From Haliclona indistincta (taxonomy: Eukaryota > Porifera > Demospongiae > Haplosclerida > Chalinidae), in assembly GCA_964017065.1 (NCBI GenBank), contig OZ024783.1, positions 9,127,367 to 9,191,366 of the forward strand: DNA of 64,000 nt, given 5' to 3'. A model generated the notes under the pieces. That model saw nothing but the letters and a program-made list of their open reading frames with translations, was not told where the DNA came from and searched no databases. Below are positions 1-10,596 of this stretch, one piece after another (within the stretch, counting starts at the first letter, position 1; each line of letters opens with the position of its first letter). The translations under genes and the position numbers were made by a program.

Positions 1-1
1 A

Positions 2-580
2 GATGCCATAGCTGGGCTGACACTGACGGCTGCTAATTACAAGGAAGCGGTCGCAATTCTCAAGAAAAGATTTGGAAACGAGCAAAGGATTATTGACAAA
101 CACCTGGAGACTCTTATGCACCTTGATGCCGTGACATCCCAAAGCAATGTTCAAGGCCTGCGCAAGCTGTATGATCTGGTTGAGTCTCAAGTGTGTTTCA
201 CGTTGAATGACGGAAGAACAAGGCAATTTACCTTGTATGCAGTACCAAACATTTGTGAGCCTCTCACGTGTCAACCAATCGCATTCTGCCAAGAAAATTT
301 TGAGCATCTTTCTGGGCTATCGTTAGCTGACACTACAGACGAGTGCGACAGATTAGAGATAGACATATTGCTGGGTTCAGACTATTACTGGACGCTTCTC
401 ACTGGTGAGGTGAGGCGCGGACCTAGCGGGCCGGTTGGAGTTCAGACTGAGTTGGGGTGGGTACTATCGGGTCCCGTTGGTACGCCCACACAAGAGCATA
501 ACAAGACTACGCTTTTTACTCATACGCTCCATGTGGAAAACCTTGCACGGACTACAGAGCTGAGGTTCTCGACCAGTTGA
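2..580 (+). pseudogene. BEL/Pao gag-protease fragment with internal deletion
   Basis: The frame is open from base 2. The first ~60 codons match the DUF1759-type gag segment of BEL elements (LKKRFGNEQRIIDKHLETL, then LRKLYDLVES). After residue ~61 the sequence switches to a protease/linker-like region containing IDILLGSDYYW and ELGWVLSGPV, typical of the A17/DUF1758 region just before the RT. The gag zinc knuckles and protease active site expected between them are missing, so I infer an internal deletion near 185. The frame ends at 580, but the RT continues one frame over from about 555, so a frameshift separates protease and RT. Confidence 0.75.
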
Positions 581-1767
581 AATCATTTTGGGAGTTAGAA
601 TCCTTTGGAATTAATAGTTGTGAACGTTCCGTGCTTGATAACTTTCAGAATGAGATCAGTTTTGTAGATGGGAGGTATGAAGTGAGCCTACCATGGAAAA
701 ACCCTGATCAGACAATTCCTGATAATTACCAACTATGTCTACGGCGTTTGTGGGGACTGCTATATCGCCTTCGAAGAAAACCGGAAGTGCTTAGAGAATA
801 CGATTCGATCATCCAGACGCAAACGAAAAGTGGCATAGTAGAGGATGTGACAGAGCTGTCACAAGAGTATACAGGTAGAATTCACTACCTTGCACATCAT
901 GCAGTCGTATGACATGAAAAAAAAACACCAAGGTCCGTATTGTATACGACGCATCAGCACGAAGCAGCGGACCATCGCTTAACGACTGCCTCCATGTCGG
1001 ACCAAAATTCGATCAGAAAATTTTTGACATACTCTTGAGATTTCGCACTCACAGTGTAGCTCTTGTGGCAGACATCGAGAAGGCCTTTTTGATGGTAGCA
1101 GTAAAGAGAGAAGACCGTGATGTACTCAGATTTTTGTGGACGGATGACCTCGAATCTAATGAACCACATCCACTAGAATTCAGGTTCACGCGTGTCGTGT
1201 TTGGAGTGTCTTCCAGCCCCTTTCTGTTGAACGCCACAATTCGTCACCATTTAGAGAATTCTCTAAATGGTGACGAATTGTGGCTAAATGGTGACGAATT
1301 GTGGCCTTAACTCCAATGCTGATCGAGGATTGGTCTTGAAGCTCGTTAAGTCTTTCTATGTCGATGATGTCATCACTGGTGCAGAAAATGAAGCTAGCAC
1401 TCTTCAGCTCTACCGAAGTTCTAAAGAAATCATGAGAAGTGGTGGATTTAATCTGCGAAAATTTCGCTCTAATTCATCGCTCGTTCAAAGACAAATTGAT
1501 GCTGATGAGGTATTGGTACAAAACAACCATAGTTATGTGGAAGAGAGTGATGAGACAAGCAGGGAGACTACTCTCGCGGATGGTCATGGTATAACCAGTG
1601 GAGAAACCAAAGTGTTGGGTGTCTCGTGGGATCCTACCTCCGACGACCTGATCCTAGATCTCAGCGATCTCGCTACAGAAGTACCTTCGCTCCAACCTAC
1701 CAAAAGATATGTAGTGAGCTTCATTGGTAAATTTTATGATCCTCTTGGTCTTCTTGCTCCATGGTAG
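555..1767 (+). pseudogene. BEL/Pao reverse transcriptase (broken)
   Basis: This is the RT of the BEL/Pao pol, in three frame pieces. The N-terminal piece (to 912) has the conserved FWELESFGI start and the linker that ends in IHYLAHHAVV. A frameshift near 912 leads to the palm segment at about 1035, with catalytic Asp in VADIEKAF and the [14 protein letters not shown] motif. A 52-bp palindromic insertion interrupts the frame. The last piece (1288-1767) has the YVDD catalytic box in KSFYVDDVITGAE and ends at LLAPW followed by a stop. Catalytic motifs are visible, but no continuous product is possible. Confidence 0.85.
1233..1305. repeat. 52-bp perfect palindrome plus partial third copy inside RT
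   Basis: Bases 1233-1284 are a perfect inverted repeat centred between 1258 and 1259 on GAGAATTCTC. The right arm's last 21 bases are then repeated directly up to 1305. The arm is ordinary RT coding sequence (the [10 protein letters not shown] region), so this is an inverted duplication of local sequence, not a foreign insert. A template-switch or snapback event fits best. An assembly artefact is also possible. Confidence 0.85.
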
Positions 1768-2699
1768 TGCGATTTAAAATCTTTTTACAAGAGCTATCTA
1801 CAGCCAAGATAGACTGGGATGAGCTTCTTACCGGCGACTTGTTGATGAGGTGGCAGCGAATGGCTTCGACCTTGCTTTGCTGCAGTCAGATTGTGCAAAT
1901 ACCTCGCCGTTATTCAACTTGTGCTCAAGAAATCAGAAGCTGCAGGCTATGCGGATTTAGTGATGCATCCTTGAAGGCTTAAGCTGCTGTTGTGTACTTG
2001 CGAATAGAATCCGAGACAGGTGCGCAAGTTAGTTTTGTCGCCTCCAAAACACGCGTCTCTCCCCTCAAGCAGCAGTCGATCCCTAGGCTAGAGTTGCTAG
2101 CAACATTGCTCCTTGCACGATTGTTGTCAAATGTCACTCAAGCTCTGGAAGATGAATTGCACCTACTAGACCCCAGATGTTATACAGACTCGACAGTCGC
2201 ACTGTACTGGATAGTGGGAGAGGAAAAGGTTTGGAAACCTTTCGTACAGAACCGTGTAAACGAGATCCGAGCCCTTTTACCACCAAATCAATGGTCACAC
2301 TGTCCAGGGAAAGAGAACCCGGCGGACCTCCCATCTAGAGGTCTCTCCGTACAAGAACTCAAAGAATCGTCACTATGGTGGAGAGGCCCCTCTTGGCTAA
2401 AGGACGAGGTTGACATAAGCGCTAACATCACAATGCCCGAAGACTGCCTTGTTGAGATGAAACACAACAAAATTGAGGTTGTGCATGGTCTTTTGACCAC
2501 TGTTGACTCACCGAGTATTGACAAGGTTATGAATTGTGAAGACTTCAGCTCCTTGCGCCATTTAGTCGCAATCACAGCTCACGTGATTAAGTTTGGCCAG
2601 ATAGTACAACAAAAGGCAATTCTTCATGACACAGATTACAAAAATCAAGCAGAAACATTAATTGTGGATAGGCGCATCTCAACAGACCCTAAGGAGTGA
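1761..2699 (+). pseudogene. BEL/Pao RT connection and RNase H (broken)
   Basis: The frame resumes one base over with VVRFKIFLQEL, the usual continuation after LGLLAP in this family. It reaches CGFSDASLKA, where a TAA at 1980-1982 replaces what is a Tyr codon in relatives, and then continues as RNase H (AAVVYLRIE, SIPRLELLATLLLARL, CYTDSTVALYW). The CPGKENPADLPSRG motif, a hallmark at the end of this domain, is intact. RNase H acidic residues are present in FSDAS, RLEL and YTDS. The frame is lost again near 2690, before the integrase. Confidence 0.85.
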
Positions 2700-4357
2700 C
2701 AAGAATTTTCCTCAATGGAAGCGACAGTTTGTGTTATTTCAAGATGATGCTTTATTATGGCGATGTAGAGGAAGACTTCAAAATGCAGATGCCCCATTCT
2801 CCACCATCCACCCCATTCTATTGAACAAGAATCATCACTTGACAACGTTGCTTATTCGTAGAGCTCATGAACGAGTTATGCACTGCGGGGTAAAGGCCAC
2901 ACTCACGGAATTAAGATCCCGATTTTGGATTGTGCGGGGGCGAAGCACCGTACGAAAGATACTGAGTCAGTGCGTGGTGTGCAAAAGATTGGAAGGGAAA
3001 TCCTATCGTACTCCTATTGCTCCTCCACTGCCATCTTTCAGAGTAGTGGAATCTCATCCCTTTACACACACAGGAGTGGATTTTGCGGGCCCTCTGTACA
3101 TAGGCAGTTTGAACAACAAAGCGTGGATATGTCTCTATACCTGTTGTGTGACACGTGCTGTTCATCTCGAACTAGTTTCAGACCTCTCAACCGAAACGTT
3201 CATTCGTTGCATGAAGAGATTTACCTCGAGAAGAGGACTTCCCACCAGAATGGTGTCCGATAACGGGAAAACATTTAAAGGTGCCGCCAAGGAAATAAGA
3301 TCAATCTTCACTCATCAGGACGTTCAAAACCACACATCAAGTCTTGGAATCAAACGGGAGTTTAATCTACCCAAGGCTCCTTGGTGGGGAGGGCTATTCG
3401 AGGTTAATAAAGTCAGTTAAATGCTGCCTGCGCAAAATCATAGGTCAAGCCCGACTTAATTATGATGAGATGACAACTGCTCTAGTTGAAGTTGAAGCGG
3501 TGTTAAACTCTCGACCCCTCACTTATGTCACTACAGATGATATGGACGACCCACTTACTCCCTCTCACCTTCTGACTGGGCACAGACTCCTCAGTTTACC
3601 AGATAACCCTAAGTTGAACGAAGAGGAAGAAGATGAAGAATTTAATTTGATTGAGCGCAAACAGTTGACTAGAAGGGCACGTCACTTGAATCGTACGCTG
3701 AACACATTTTGGACCAGGTGGAGACAAGAATATCTATTAGAATTACGAGAAGCACACCGCTATCATCCAGGCTCACCAAATGTAGTACCAATTAAGGTTG
3801 GCGACGTCGTAGTCATACACTCCAGTGAGCAACCAAGAGCCTTTTGGAAGCTGGGACGTGTGGTGGAACTGGTTCATGGACGAGATGGACAAATCCGAGG
3901 CGTCAAGCTAAGAGTGTCAGGCAAGGGACGACAAGCGACTACTTTACACCGACCGATCCAAAGGCTTTTCCCTCTCGAGACCTCTGAAACTGAAGCACGT
4001 GATCCTTCCGAACCTGTCGCAAGTGCTCCCTCTGAAACTGATGCACATGACCCCTCTGAAGCTGATGCGCATGATCCCTCTGAAGCTGATGCACATGATC
4101 CCTCTGAAACTGACGCACGTGATCCGTCTGAAACTGACGCACGTGATCTCTCTGAAACTGATGCACGTGATCCCTCTGGAACGGAATCACCTAATCTCTC
4201 AGGAGCAGGCACGCATGATCTCTCGAGTATTGAAGGTGTCGACCAGTCAATCAGCGATATCATGAACAACTGCCCAATTCTAAGGAGGAGATCCTCAAGA
4301 ATCGCCGCACAAGTTGCTCGTGACAGACTGCTCGCTCAGACACTCATGGACAATTGA
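2662..4357 (+). pseudogene. BEL/Pao integrase and DUF5641-like C-terminus (one frameshift)
   Basis: The first piece (2662-3420) contains a zinc-binding HHCC region (HERVMHCGVKATLTELRSRF ... CVVCKR) and the integrase core, with Asp residues in THTGVDFAGPL and MVSDNGKTF. An indel near 3408 shifts the frame just after WWGGLFE. The second piece (to 4357) carries the integrase end (LNSRPLTYV), a DUF5641-like domain (WTRWRQEYLLELRE, VGDVVVIHS) and a low-complexity tail of about seven 24-base repeats. The element is inactive because of the shift, but this is its best preserved part. Confidence 0.85.
3994..4184 (+). repeat. 24-bp coding tandem repeat (SETDAHDP)
   Basis: About seven in-frame units of 24 bases encode variants of S-E-(T/A)-D-A-(H/R)-D-P at the C-terminus of the BEL pol frame. 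Units differ by a few bases, so expansion is not brand new. The product would be an acidic, disordered tail. Confidence 0.8.
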
Positions 4358-4384
4358 CTATGTATGAACTGTATATCTATCACA

Positions 4385-4417
4385 TTTATCATGTTGACCC
4401 CAGGTCAAGGTGGGGAG
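4385..4417 (+). other. BEL 3' polypurine tract region
   Basis: The segment ends GGTCAAGGTGGGGAG directly before TGTATTCGG, which fits a polypurine tract abutting an LTR start. The 28 bases at 4385-4412 recur exactly at 9252-9279, again followed by a TGT start, which supports the boundary. Confidence 0.6.
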
Positions 4418-4790
4418 TGTATTCGGACAATTATTATCATTTTTATTCATATGTATGCTTTGATTGATTGAATGAGCACATTTTTTGAAAGAGAACAGTT
4501 TGTGCTGCATAACTTATATCCGTGCGCATCCGCCTGAGCAGATCAGCTCTGAACCAGAACAGGATAGTAAAATGTAAAAGTGTTTTTCAGAAAAAGTAAA
4601 TGCAGAAAACTCTTTGTCAGCACCTAGAAATGGTTCATAAGAGTCGAATTTCAGCTGGTAACCTTTGCTGCTCGGTTAGTCAGGAGATTTTTGGCGTGAA
4701 AAATGCGTATCCGTACGATGTCGATTGTTCCTACATTATTCCTTGGTGTAGAATATTGAGCAATGTTATAAGCTGCATTATACATTGAGA
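4418..4790 (+). mobile_element. Probable BEL/Pao 3' LTR, end undefined
   Basis: It begins TGTATTCGGACAATTATT right after the purine tract. Without the 5' LTR in the window the right end cannot be fixed, so 4790 is only nominal. No coding sequence is recognised in it. Confidence 0.4.
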
Positions 4791-5681
4791 CACACTCATT
4801 GATGCATCAGAGCGAGTTTCACGCTGCTAGCGTTGCTGGCCTAGATAGCTCGGCTTCGACTGCTTTAGTGACGAAAATGTCGACTCAAGATCCAAGTAAG
4901 TTGCTGTTATTGACTGTGCAGCTTAACTGTGCTTTATGTTAGGCGGGATTCAGACGACGTGTTAGAGTTGTTACTATGCTGGTCGAGAATGTGTCTTCGG
5001 ATAGTGAAGCAGAAGATCTAGAGATGCTACACTTTCTGTCTGCATTTGGTTCTACAAAAGAGAAAGGCGAAAGATTGGGAATAGAAAAGTGTGACATGCC
5101 CGGTGCCCGCGTATCAACTGTGCACTTCCACTGCACTGCCCGCGTATCAACATTGCTGATCCACCCGTGTCAACGTCAAGCAAGACACGCATGGATGGGA
5201 TCACGTGATGCCCCACACGGCCCCACGTTTACTGGAAACGGCAAACTAAAATACTCTAATATTCAACACCCACGCAACGTACGTTTTTCTAATAACTATT
5301 TATAACTTCAGCGATTTACATAACAGTATGGACAAAATAATACATGAAGCGTCTGTGGCAGCTATCTCGACTGTCGAGCAATAGATCGACGCGCTTCAAG
5401 CGCAGCAGCATGCAGCAGCATCTTGCCCACTGACGCATAGAGCGAATTTCCGAAATGCGATCTAGATTTTTTTAAACCGTGATTTTGTGGTCTAGGCTTG
5501 CTGTTTTGCAGCGTTAGCAAAGGAGTGTCGAAAAATCGCTCTATAGGTCTGTGCGCGCTGGAATTTGTAAGCTGTAAACGAAGTTCTTTCTGGAGCAAGC
5601 AAGCCAAACTGGAGATAACTGCCACAGATCGGTCTTTACTGGGCGAGCTCACTGTTCCACGTTAGCTAATGCTTAGCGACT
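4791..5681. other. Unassigned sequence, no recognisable gene
   Basis: Short frames occur on both strands (for example 4976-5305 on + and 5362-5652 on -), but none has a domain, repeat or codon pattern I can support. CAGCAGCATG-type repeats occur near 5400. The stretch ends at an assembly gap. Confidence 0.4.
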
Positions 5682-5881
5682 NNNNNNNNNNNNNNNNNNN
5701 NNNNNNNNNNNNNNNNNNNNNNNNNNNNNNNNNNNNNNNNNNNNNNNNNNNNNNNNNNNNNNNNNNNNNNNNNNNNNNNNNNNNNNNNNNNNNNNNNNNN
5801 NNNNNNNNNNNNNNNNNNNNNNNNNNNNNNNNNNNNNNNNNNNNNNNNNNNNNNNNNNNNNNNNNNNNNNNNNNNNNNNNN
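5682..5881. other. Assembly gap (200 N)
   Basis: There are exactly 200 Ns, so the length is a placeholder. The right edge is a GGAT microsatellite. The second gap in the window (61516-61715) is flanked by the same repeat, so an uncollapsed simple repeat is probably missing at both. Confidence 0.99.
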
Positions 5882-6240
5882 ATGGATGGATGGATGAATG
5901 AGTGAATGTGTGTGTTGTATAATGAGAGAGCTATGCAATGTGTGCAAGTAAGGAAGTGAGCAGAATATACCTCAACTAATGTTGCTAGTAAGCTATATCC
6001 CTCATCTTGTGCTGTCTGCATCTGAACAGTTCTGAATAAAAATAACAAAACACAATATTATACATCATTATAATCAGGATATAAAATAATAAAAATTATT
6101 AAAGAACATCACACAATAATACAAGCAATAGTACCGTACTACTACCATCAGTTGGTTACTTTACAACTGATGGTAGTAAATCAACAAAACCATCATACTT
6201 TCTGTATTTCAACTATGTCCGCAAACACTGGTTTTATCAA
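5882..6240. repeat. Duplicated segment, copy 1 (other copy 61756-62620)
   Basis: From the GGAT repeat through a TTTATCAAGACCAT end, this segment matches 61756-62620 almost base for base. Here a 46-base unit (about 6100-6145) is present once. In the other copy it is repeated 12 times. Both copies carry a hairpin built on CTACCATCAGTTG and its complement. Confidence 0.85.
5960..6050 (-). other. Possible 61-nt mini-exon in the duplicated segment
   Basis: On the minus strand a T-rich tract ending in CAG is followed by 61 bases open in the frame VQMQTAQDEGYSLLATLVE and then by a GTATAT donor. The same layout is kept in the copy at about 61830-61900. Conserved splice-like borders around an open stretch suggest an exon of an unidentified host gene, or an exon-like piece carried by a repeat. 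The peptide matches no family I know. Confidence 0.3.
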
Positions 6241-6534
6241 GACCATACTTGAAATTAAAAAGTGTTTATGAAGTACGGACAAAGGCTATGCTCGAAAGAG
6301 ATTGACTTTTTTCACCGCATGTATTACGTCACGACTTGTTGCCATGGTATTCACATGATATATACTTAGATACTAAGAAGAAACTAACCCCAACACTCTA
6401 ACAAAAACCTTCACCTAACGGTGCCCAGTATTCAGCTAACGTGCACCGTATGGACCTAACAGTGCCCAACGTGTCTAGTATGGAACTAACTGTTGGAGAA
6501 AAAATACTAGACAGCAAGAAGTAGGAAAAAAACG

Positions 6535-6610
6535 CCTGTCATGGTTGAACCTTTGCACTCCACTCTGGAACACACACCGCCTACCCACTAAGCTACCGAA
6601 ACCTGTTGAC
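6535..6610 (-). repeat. tRNA-like sequence, probably a SINE head or tRNA pseudogene
   Basis: Read on the minus strand it contains TAGCTTAGTGGG, a full match to the RNA polymerase III A box, and 44 bases after the A-box start GGTTCAACCATG, a near match to the B box. The spacing is right for a tRNA, but the arms do not form a convincing cloverleaf and the B box departs from consensus, so a tRNA-derived SINE or pseudogene is more likely than a working tRNA. Confidence 0.4.
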
Positions 6611-8117
6611 CAACTTGTCTTGGAATGAGGGTTTATACAGTAGTAGTCTATAAACACATGTGCGAGGGCATGTCACGTGCCTATTGTCTGTGACGTAATG
6701 CATCCGGACCTGGGATCAAGTGAAAGAAGTGTGTCCCATGTTCAAAAGCATAGCATGAGTATCTGTTGCAGTGTATGTCCTTCGTGAGACTAAGTATAAA
6801 GCATTCAGCCGGGATACACCAAAACCGAGCCATGAATGCTATTTTAGGATTGAATCTGTATCCCAACCAATCAGATCATAGATTTTAGTCCCACAATAGA
6901 ATCGACATAGGGTCTTCTATTTGAATGTTAAAAGAACGCTTGTAGAGCTCGTAGCTTGAATTGTCATTGCTAATTATTCATCCACAACTCGTACTCATGG
7001 ATCGAGACAGCATCACCTTGATCACAACTGTTGATAGTATGCACACACTAATACAATCTCATCGGAATGGATGCCTACGCCGTGTGTGGTATTGCAAAGA
7101 ACAAACATGGAACAAGAAGGAACAATAGAGCAAAGAGCCATCGCCTTTGATAAAGTAAGCCTCCACATTGGCATCATCAAATCTCTCACGGAGATCACCA
7201 TCTCTTCCTTCCACGAGGATCTCCTTGAAGGTACTATACAGACCATGTGGAGATCTCGGATGAGGAAGAAAAATGTGAGAGAGAGAGGAGGAGGAAGAGG
7301 AAGAGGAGGGGGCTATCTGTAGCTGGCTGGACCAGGTTTAACAAAAATGGGAACCCAAATAATGAAATTTATTCAGACACTTAAAATATTAATTTTTGAC
7401 ACTCAAGTAAGTAACATGACTTCCTGTGTGTTTACACATGATACAATCTTGTAAACTAGCAATACAGGTATCTAAGCACCAATAGTCTCAAGATATGTAC
7501 ACTGTGACATTTTAGCAGAAACATGTAGCAGAAATGCCTGCTCTGAAAAAGTGCAAACTTCAACCTTTTGATGTCACTAAACAAACCACTTACAACCTTT
7601 TGAAAGACAGAATTGCAGAATGCATGTGAAAAAGGTTTTAGTAATCAAGCAGTTCTGAAAACATCAAGATTCTACTCATCGATGCTAGACTTGACTATGC
7701 TTTCCAGTGTTAATTGTTTGTGTCGTGGCAGAAGGGCCGTTGTTATAAAGGAAACAAAGATTGAAGACGACAAAGAAGGTATAGATAACCTCTACAACAA
7801 CTGTAGAGTATTGCTTTACATGGTATCTTCTTGCCGGTCCCACGCAAATCAGAGTACGCAGAAAGATAAAACTACTCCAATGTTGTGTTAGTCACAAGTT
7901 GGTGACAAGCTGTTGTGAGTTGTTAGTCAACATTTGTCAATAGTCAGTTCAGGCCCATTGGTAGTTAGGTAGCTAGTTAGTAATACTAGTATAGTGAACA
8001 AAGACTTACTAGTAAGCTTCAAGCTTCAGTGCAGTAAAGAAAGAGGATGCTACTGATAATATCAAGTTGACCTAACCTCCTTTTACACTCTCATGTGTGT
8101 GCTCTGCAATTGGCTCC
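6611..8117. other. Unassigned AT-rich sequence
   Basis: Only short open frames are seen (7071-7322 and 7613-7891 on +). The first ends in a GA-rich, low-complexity run and neither shows a domain. No repeat boundary or RNA gene is evident. Confidence 0.4.
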
Positions 8118-8460
8118 CAATTCAGTATCAACAATGATAATTGCAAACAGACACCAGCTCCTGATTACGAAGAAGATATGTAAGTTGACGACAAGGAGGA
8201 GAACCAGTCAGGTGAAGAAATGGACACTACATGATCATGGCTGAAACCAGCAAAATAAACTTATGTACAATCAGTTGATGTTTACATTAATTTTTAAAGT
8301 TATTATTGCATGAATATGTTTTTTATTTTACTGTTTTACTATAAAAACTATTTATAGTGCAGAAGAGAGTGAAGGAATAGTGATTCCTTCACTACTCATG
8401 GTGTTAAATATACATACTGTTATGATCACATTATTATTATCACTTGTTGCAGGTAAATCA
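8118..8460 (+). repeat. Dispersed repeat block, copy 1 (other copy 9535-9850)
   Basis: The block starting CCCAATTCAGTATC and containing GATTACGAAGAAGATATGTAAG, then ATGGACACTACATGATCATGG, recurs at 9535-9850 with few differences, including a small indel-rich AT tract and a hairpin around GGAATAGTGATTCC. It lies directly before the P-element-like relic, so both are probably parts of one transposon family. Confidence 0.75.
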
Positions 8461-8760
8461 TTAATGGAATTGGTCCGCTACCATTTTAAGCAGAGTGGCG
8501 TGCAGTCGTTCTTGAGCCAGTGAATCTGCCAAGACCCCTTAGAGCGCTTCTTTGGTATGCAATGACAGCGTGGTGAAGTTCATGATATTCCATTTGCAAA
8601 TGAATTTCTGAAGAACACACAAGCTCTGCATGCTGTTGGAGGTCTCCACGTGACTGGCGTTAAGAGGAAATTGTCGTGATGGAGTTGCTGAAGGGTCGAA
8701 TATCGATATAAAAGCCCCACTACGAAAGCATCAGAGATCTCAGAAAAGAAAGGAATCTTA
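8461..8760 (+). pseudogene. P-element (THAP9-like) transposase C-terminal relic
   Basis: The frame from 8461 reads FKQSGVQSFLSQ-stop-ICQDPLERFFGMQ-stop-QRGEVHDIPF, then NEFLKNTQALHAVGGLHV. The DPLExFFGxxRxRG...N...LR pattern is the hallmark of the RNase H-like C-terminus of P-element/THAP9-type transposases. At least one stop probably replaces Trp: the related copy at 10147 reads SQWICQ at that place. A frameshift near 8690 leads to a basic tail. The THAP domain and catalytic core are absent. Confidence 0.55.
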
Positions 8761-8841
8761 GTGACAATAACAATTTATTTCATTTTTTTTATCACAGTGA
8801 ACTCATGAATTATTTTTAATAAACTATATATAAGTAGAAGA

Positions 8842-8935
8842 TGTTGGAGGTCTCCACGTGACTGGCTTTAAAAGAGAAAATTGTCGTGGTGGATTCGCTG
8901 AAGGGTCAAATATCGAGCTTTAAAAAATGCTATTT
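8842..8935 (+). pseudogene. Second P-element-like transposase fragment
   Basis: The segment reads VGGLHVTGFKRENC then GGFAEGSNIE, repeating the end of the relic just upstream (8640-8720) after an AT-rich spacer. It is too short to stand alone as a gene. It looks like a partial tandem duplication of the transposase 3' end. Confidence 0.5.
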
Positions 8936-9251
8936 TGAAGCATCGTAAAACTCATGAAAAATATGATGACAAACTCTTAAGTGACCGCTGATATAGCAAA
9001 AAACTTGAGTGTCTCTGTATTCTGATGGGACTTGCACAGGCTTCCAAGTTGTCATCATGGACATTCTTTTTATCATGTGTTACACTACTTCTCGATAAAA
9101 ACAATAAAATGACCTATGTGTTTGAAGTATTGAAGTATTCGGTTAAAGAGGACCATAGGAAGGACAAAAAGCCTTAGTACCGAGTTTCGTTATTCACATA
9201 TTCCTGTTGAATCATAGAGCTGTTTATCCATCACATTGTATCACATTTTCC

Positions 9252-9480
9252 TTTATCATGTTGACCCCAGGTCAAGGTGAGATGTTATGTTACACTCCCG
9301 TGATAGGAAACGGATCACGTGCGCCCATTACATTTGGTCGCGGACACACCACGTCCTGTGAATCACATCTTTCAATGCGTGAAATTTTTTCGAGAGAGAA
9401 GAGCTCAAGGCAAGAGCAAGAAATTGTCAGGAATTCACGAACAGTGAGCAATCAAAAATGCTCCTGAGTGCTCAAACACG
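9252..9480 (+). mobile_element. Second BEL/Pao element end (polypurine tract plus LTR start)
   Basis: Twenty-eight bases (9252-9279) are identical to the region before the BEL 3' LTR at 4385. They are followed by TGTTATGTTACACTCCCG at 9283, a different LTR start. This is probably the 3' end of a related BEL element whose body has been lost. The open frame across it (9207-9467) has no recognisable domain. Confidence 0.5.
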
Positions 9481-9534
9481 ACTTGGAATTAACATGACAA
9501 GTAAATAACGGAAGAACAGTCAGTTACATGTAGA

Positions 9535-9850
9535 ACCCAATTCAGTATCGACAATGATAATTGCAAACAGACACCAGCTCCTGATTACGAAGAAGATATG
9601 TAAGTAGACGACAAGGAGGAGGACCAGTCAGGTGAAGAAATGGACACTACATGATCATGGCTGAAACCAGCAAAATCAACTTATGTACAATCAGTTGAAG
9701 TTATTATTGCAAGAATGTGTCTATTTTTATTTTACTGTTTTAAATATTTATAGTGAAGAAGAGAGTGAAGGAATAGTGATTCCTTCACTATTCATGGTGT
9801 TAAATATACATACTGTTATGATCACATTATAATCACTTCTTGCGTGATTG
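9535..9850 (+). repeat. Dispersed repeat block, copy 2 (other copy 8118-8460)
   Basis: It matches 8118-8460 over its length, including the GAAGAAGATATGTAAG segment and the GGAATAGTGATTCC hairpin, with small deletions. Confidence 0.75.
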
Positions 9851-10146
9851 CATGGGCATAGACAGCTTGACCCCTGCATGCTCAGGAAAAGTAACATTAT
9901 TTATGATGTAACAGACTGTGCTGTTATGATAATCTTTGTAACACATTCGCTCTGCTGAATTATATTGAATTATTCATGTACTATCTCTATCTCGTTAATG
10001 TTTTCCTTCAAATAATCGCGAGGATTGGTGAAGATTACATGGTCTCCAGTGAAATATATAGTCTGTTTAATGGGCATCCTCATGGTGCGTGTACTAATTT
10101 CCGTGTTGATAATGACTATGGTACTAATGATCGATCACTGTGACAT

Positions 10147-10245
10147 GCTGATAAATCGTTTATGGAATTGTTCCGCTATCATTTTAAGCAGAGTGACGTA
10201 CAGTCGTTTTTGAGCCAGTGGATCTGCCAATATCCCTTAGAGCGT
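10147..10245 (+). pseudogene. Third P-element-like transposase fragment
   Basis: The open stretch reads MELFRYHFKQSDVQSFLSQ then WICQYPLER, matching the start of the relic at 8461 but keeping the Trp codon that is a stop there. It breaks off at 10245, where an imperfect hairpin built on GGTCCCATTGG begins. Confidence 0.5.
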
Positions 10246-10369
10246 CCGTCCCATTGGTCATAGCACTCATGGGAGGTCCCATTGGTGCAACTCATTGACA
10301 TACTGGTCCCAAGTGCCAATGGGAATGCACAGTATGTGTCTCTGTCACATACTGTATGAACAAGTACTA

Positions 10370-10506
10370 GTTAAACAACGGTACCGAGGGCGGTATGGAA
10401 TATACACGAGGGCAATTTAATTAGAGCCCGAGGGCCGCAGGCCCGAGGGCTCTAATTAAATTGCACGAGTGAATATTCCATACTGCCCAAGGGACCGTTG
10501 TTTAAC
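10370..10506. repeat. 137-bp palindrome upstream of the DUF3504 gene
   Basis: A long imperfect palindrome: GTTAAACAACGGT at the left end pairs with ACCGTTGTTTAAC at the right, GGTATGGAATAT with ATATTCCATAC, and the core is GAGCCCGAGGG-CCGCAGG-CCCGAGGGCTC. It ends 90 bp before the recombinase ATG at 10597. Similar GCCC(G/A)NGGGC-centred palindromes occur at 28930 and 18652, so this is a family, perhaps element termini or a foldback MITE. Confidence 0.8.
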
Positions 10507-10596
10507 ATGTTTGTATTCGACTGCGTGGGCGTATTCCACGTCTATTTTTAGAGCGTTGCTATATTTAGTAACCAATGTGCTTATTGCCAAGACAAG

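Larger units (their letters stand above)
1..4420 (+). mobile_element. Degenerate BEL/Pao LTR retrotransposon (5' part outside window)
   Basis: One + strand block reads, in order, gag (DUF1759-like), A17-type protease, BEL/Pao reverse transcriptase, RNase H, integrase and a DUF5641-like C-terminus, then a purine-rich tract and a TGT LTR start at 4418. This is the BEL/Pao order and these are family-typical blocks. At least five frameshifts, stops or indels (near 550, 912, 1767, 1980, 2690 and 3410), an internal gag-protease deletion and a 52-bp palindrome in the RT show that it is dead. The 5' LTR and gag start lie left of the window. Confidence 0.9.
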
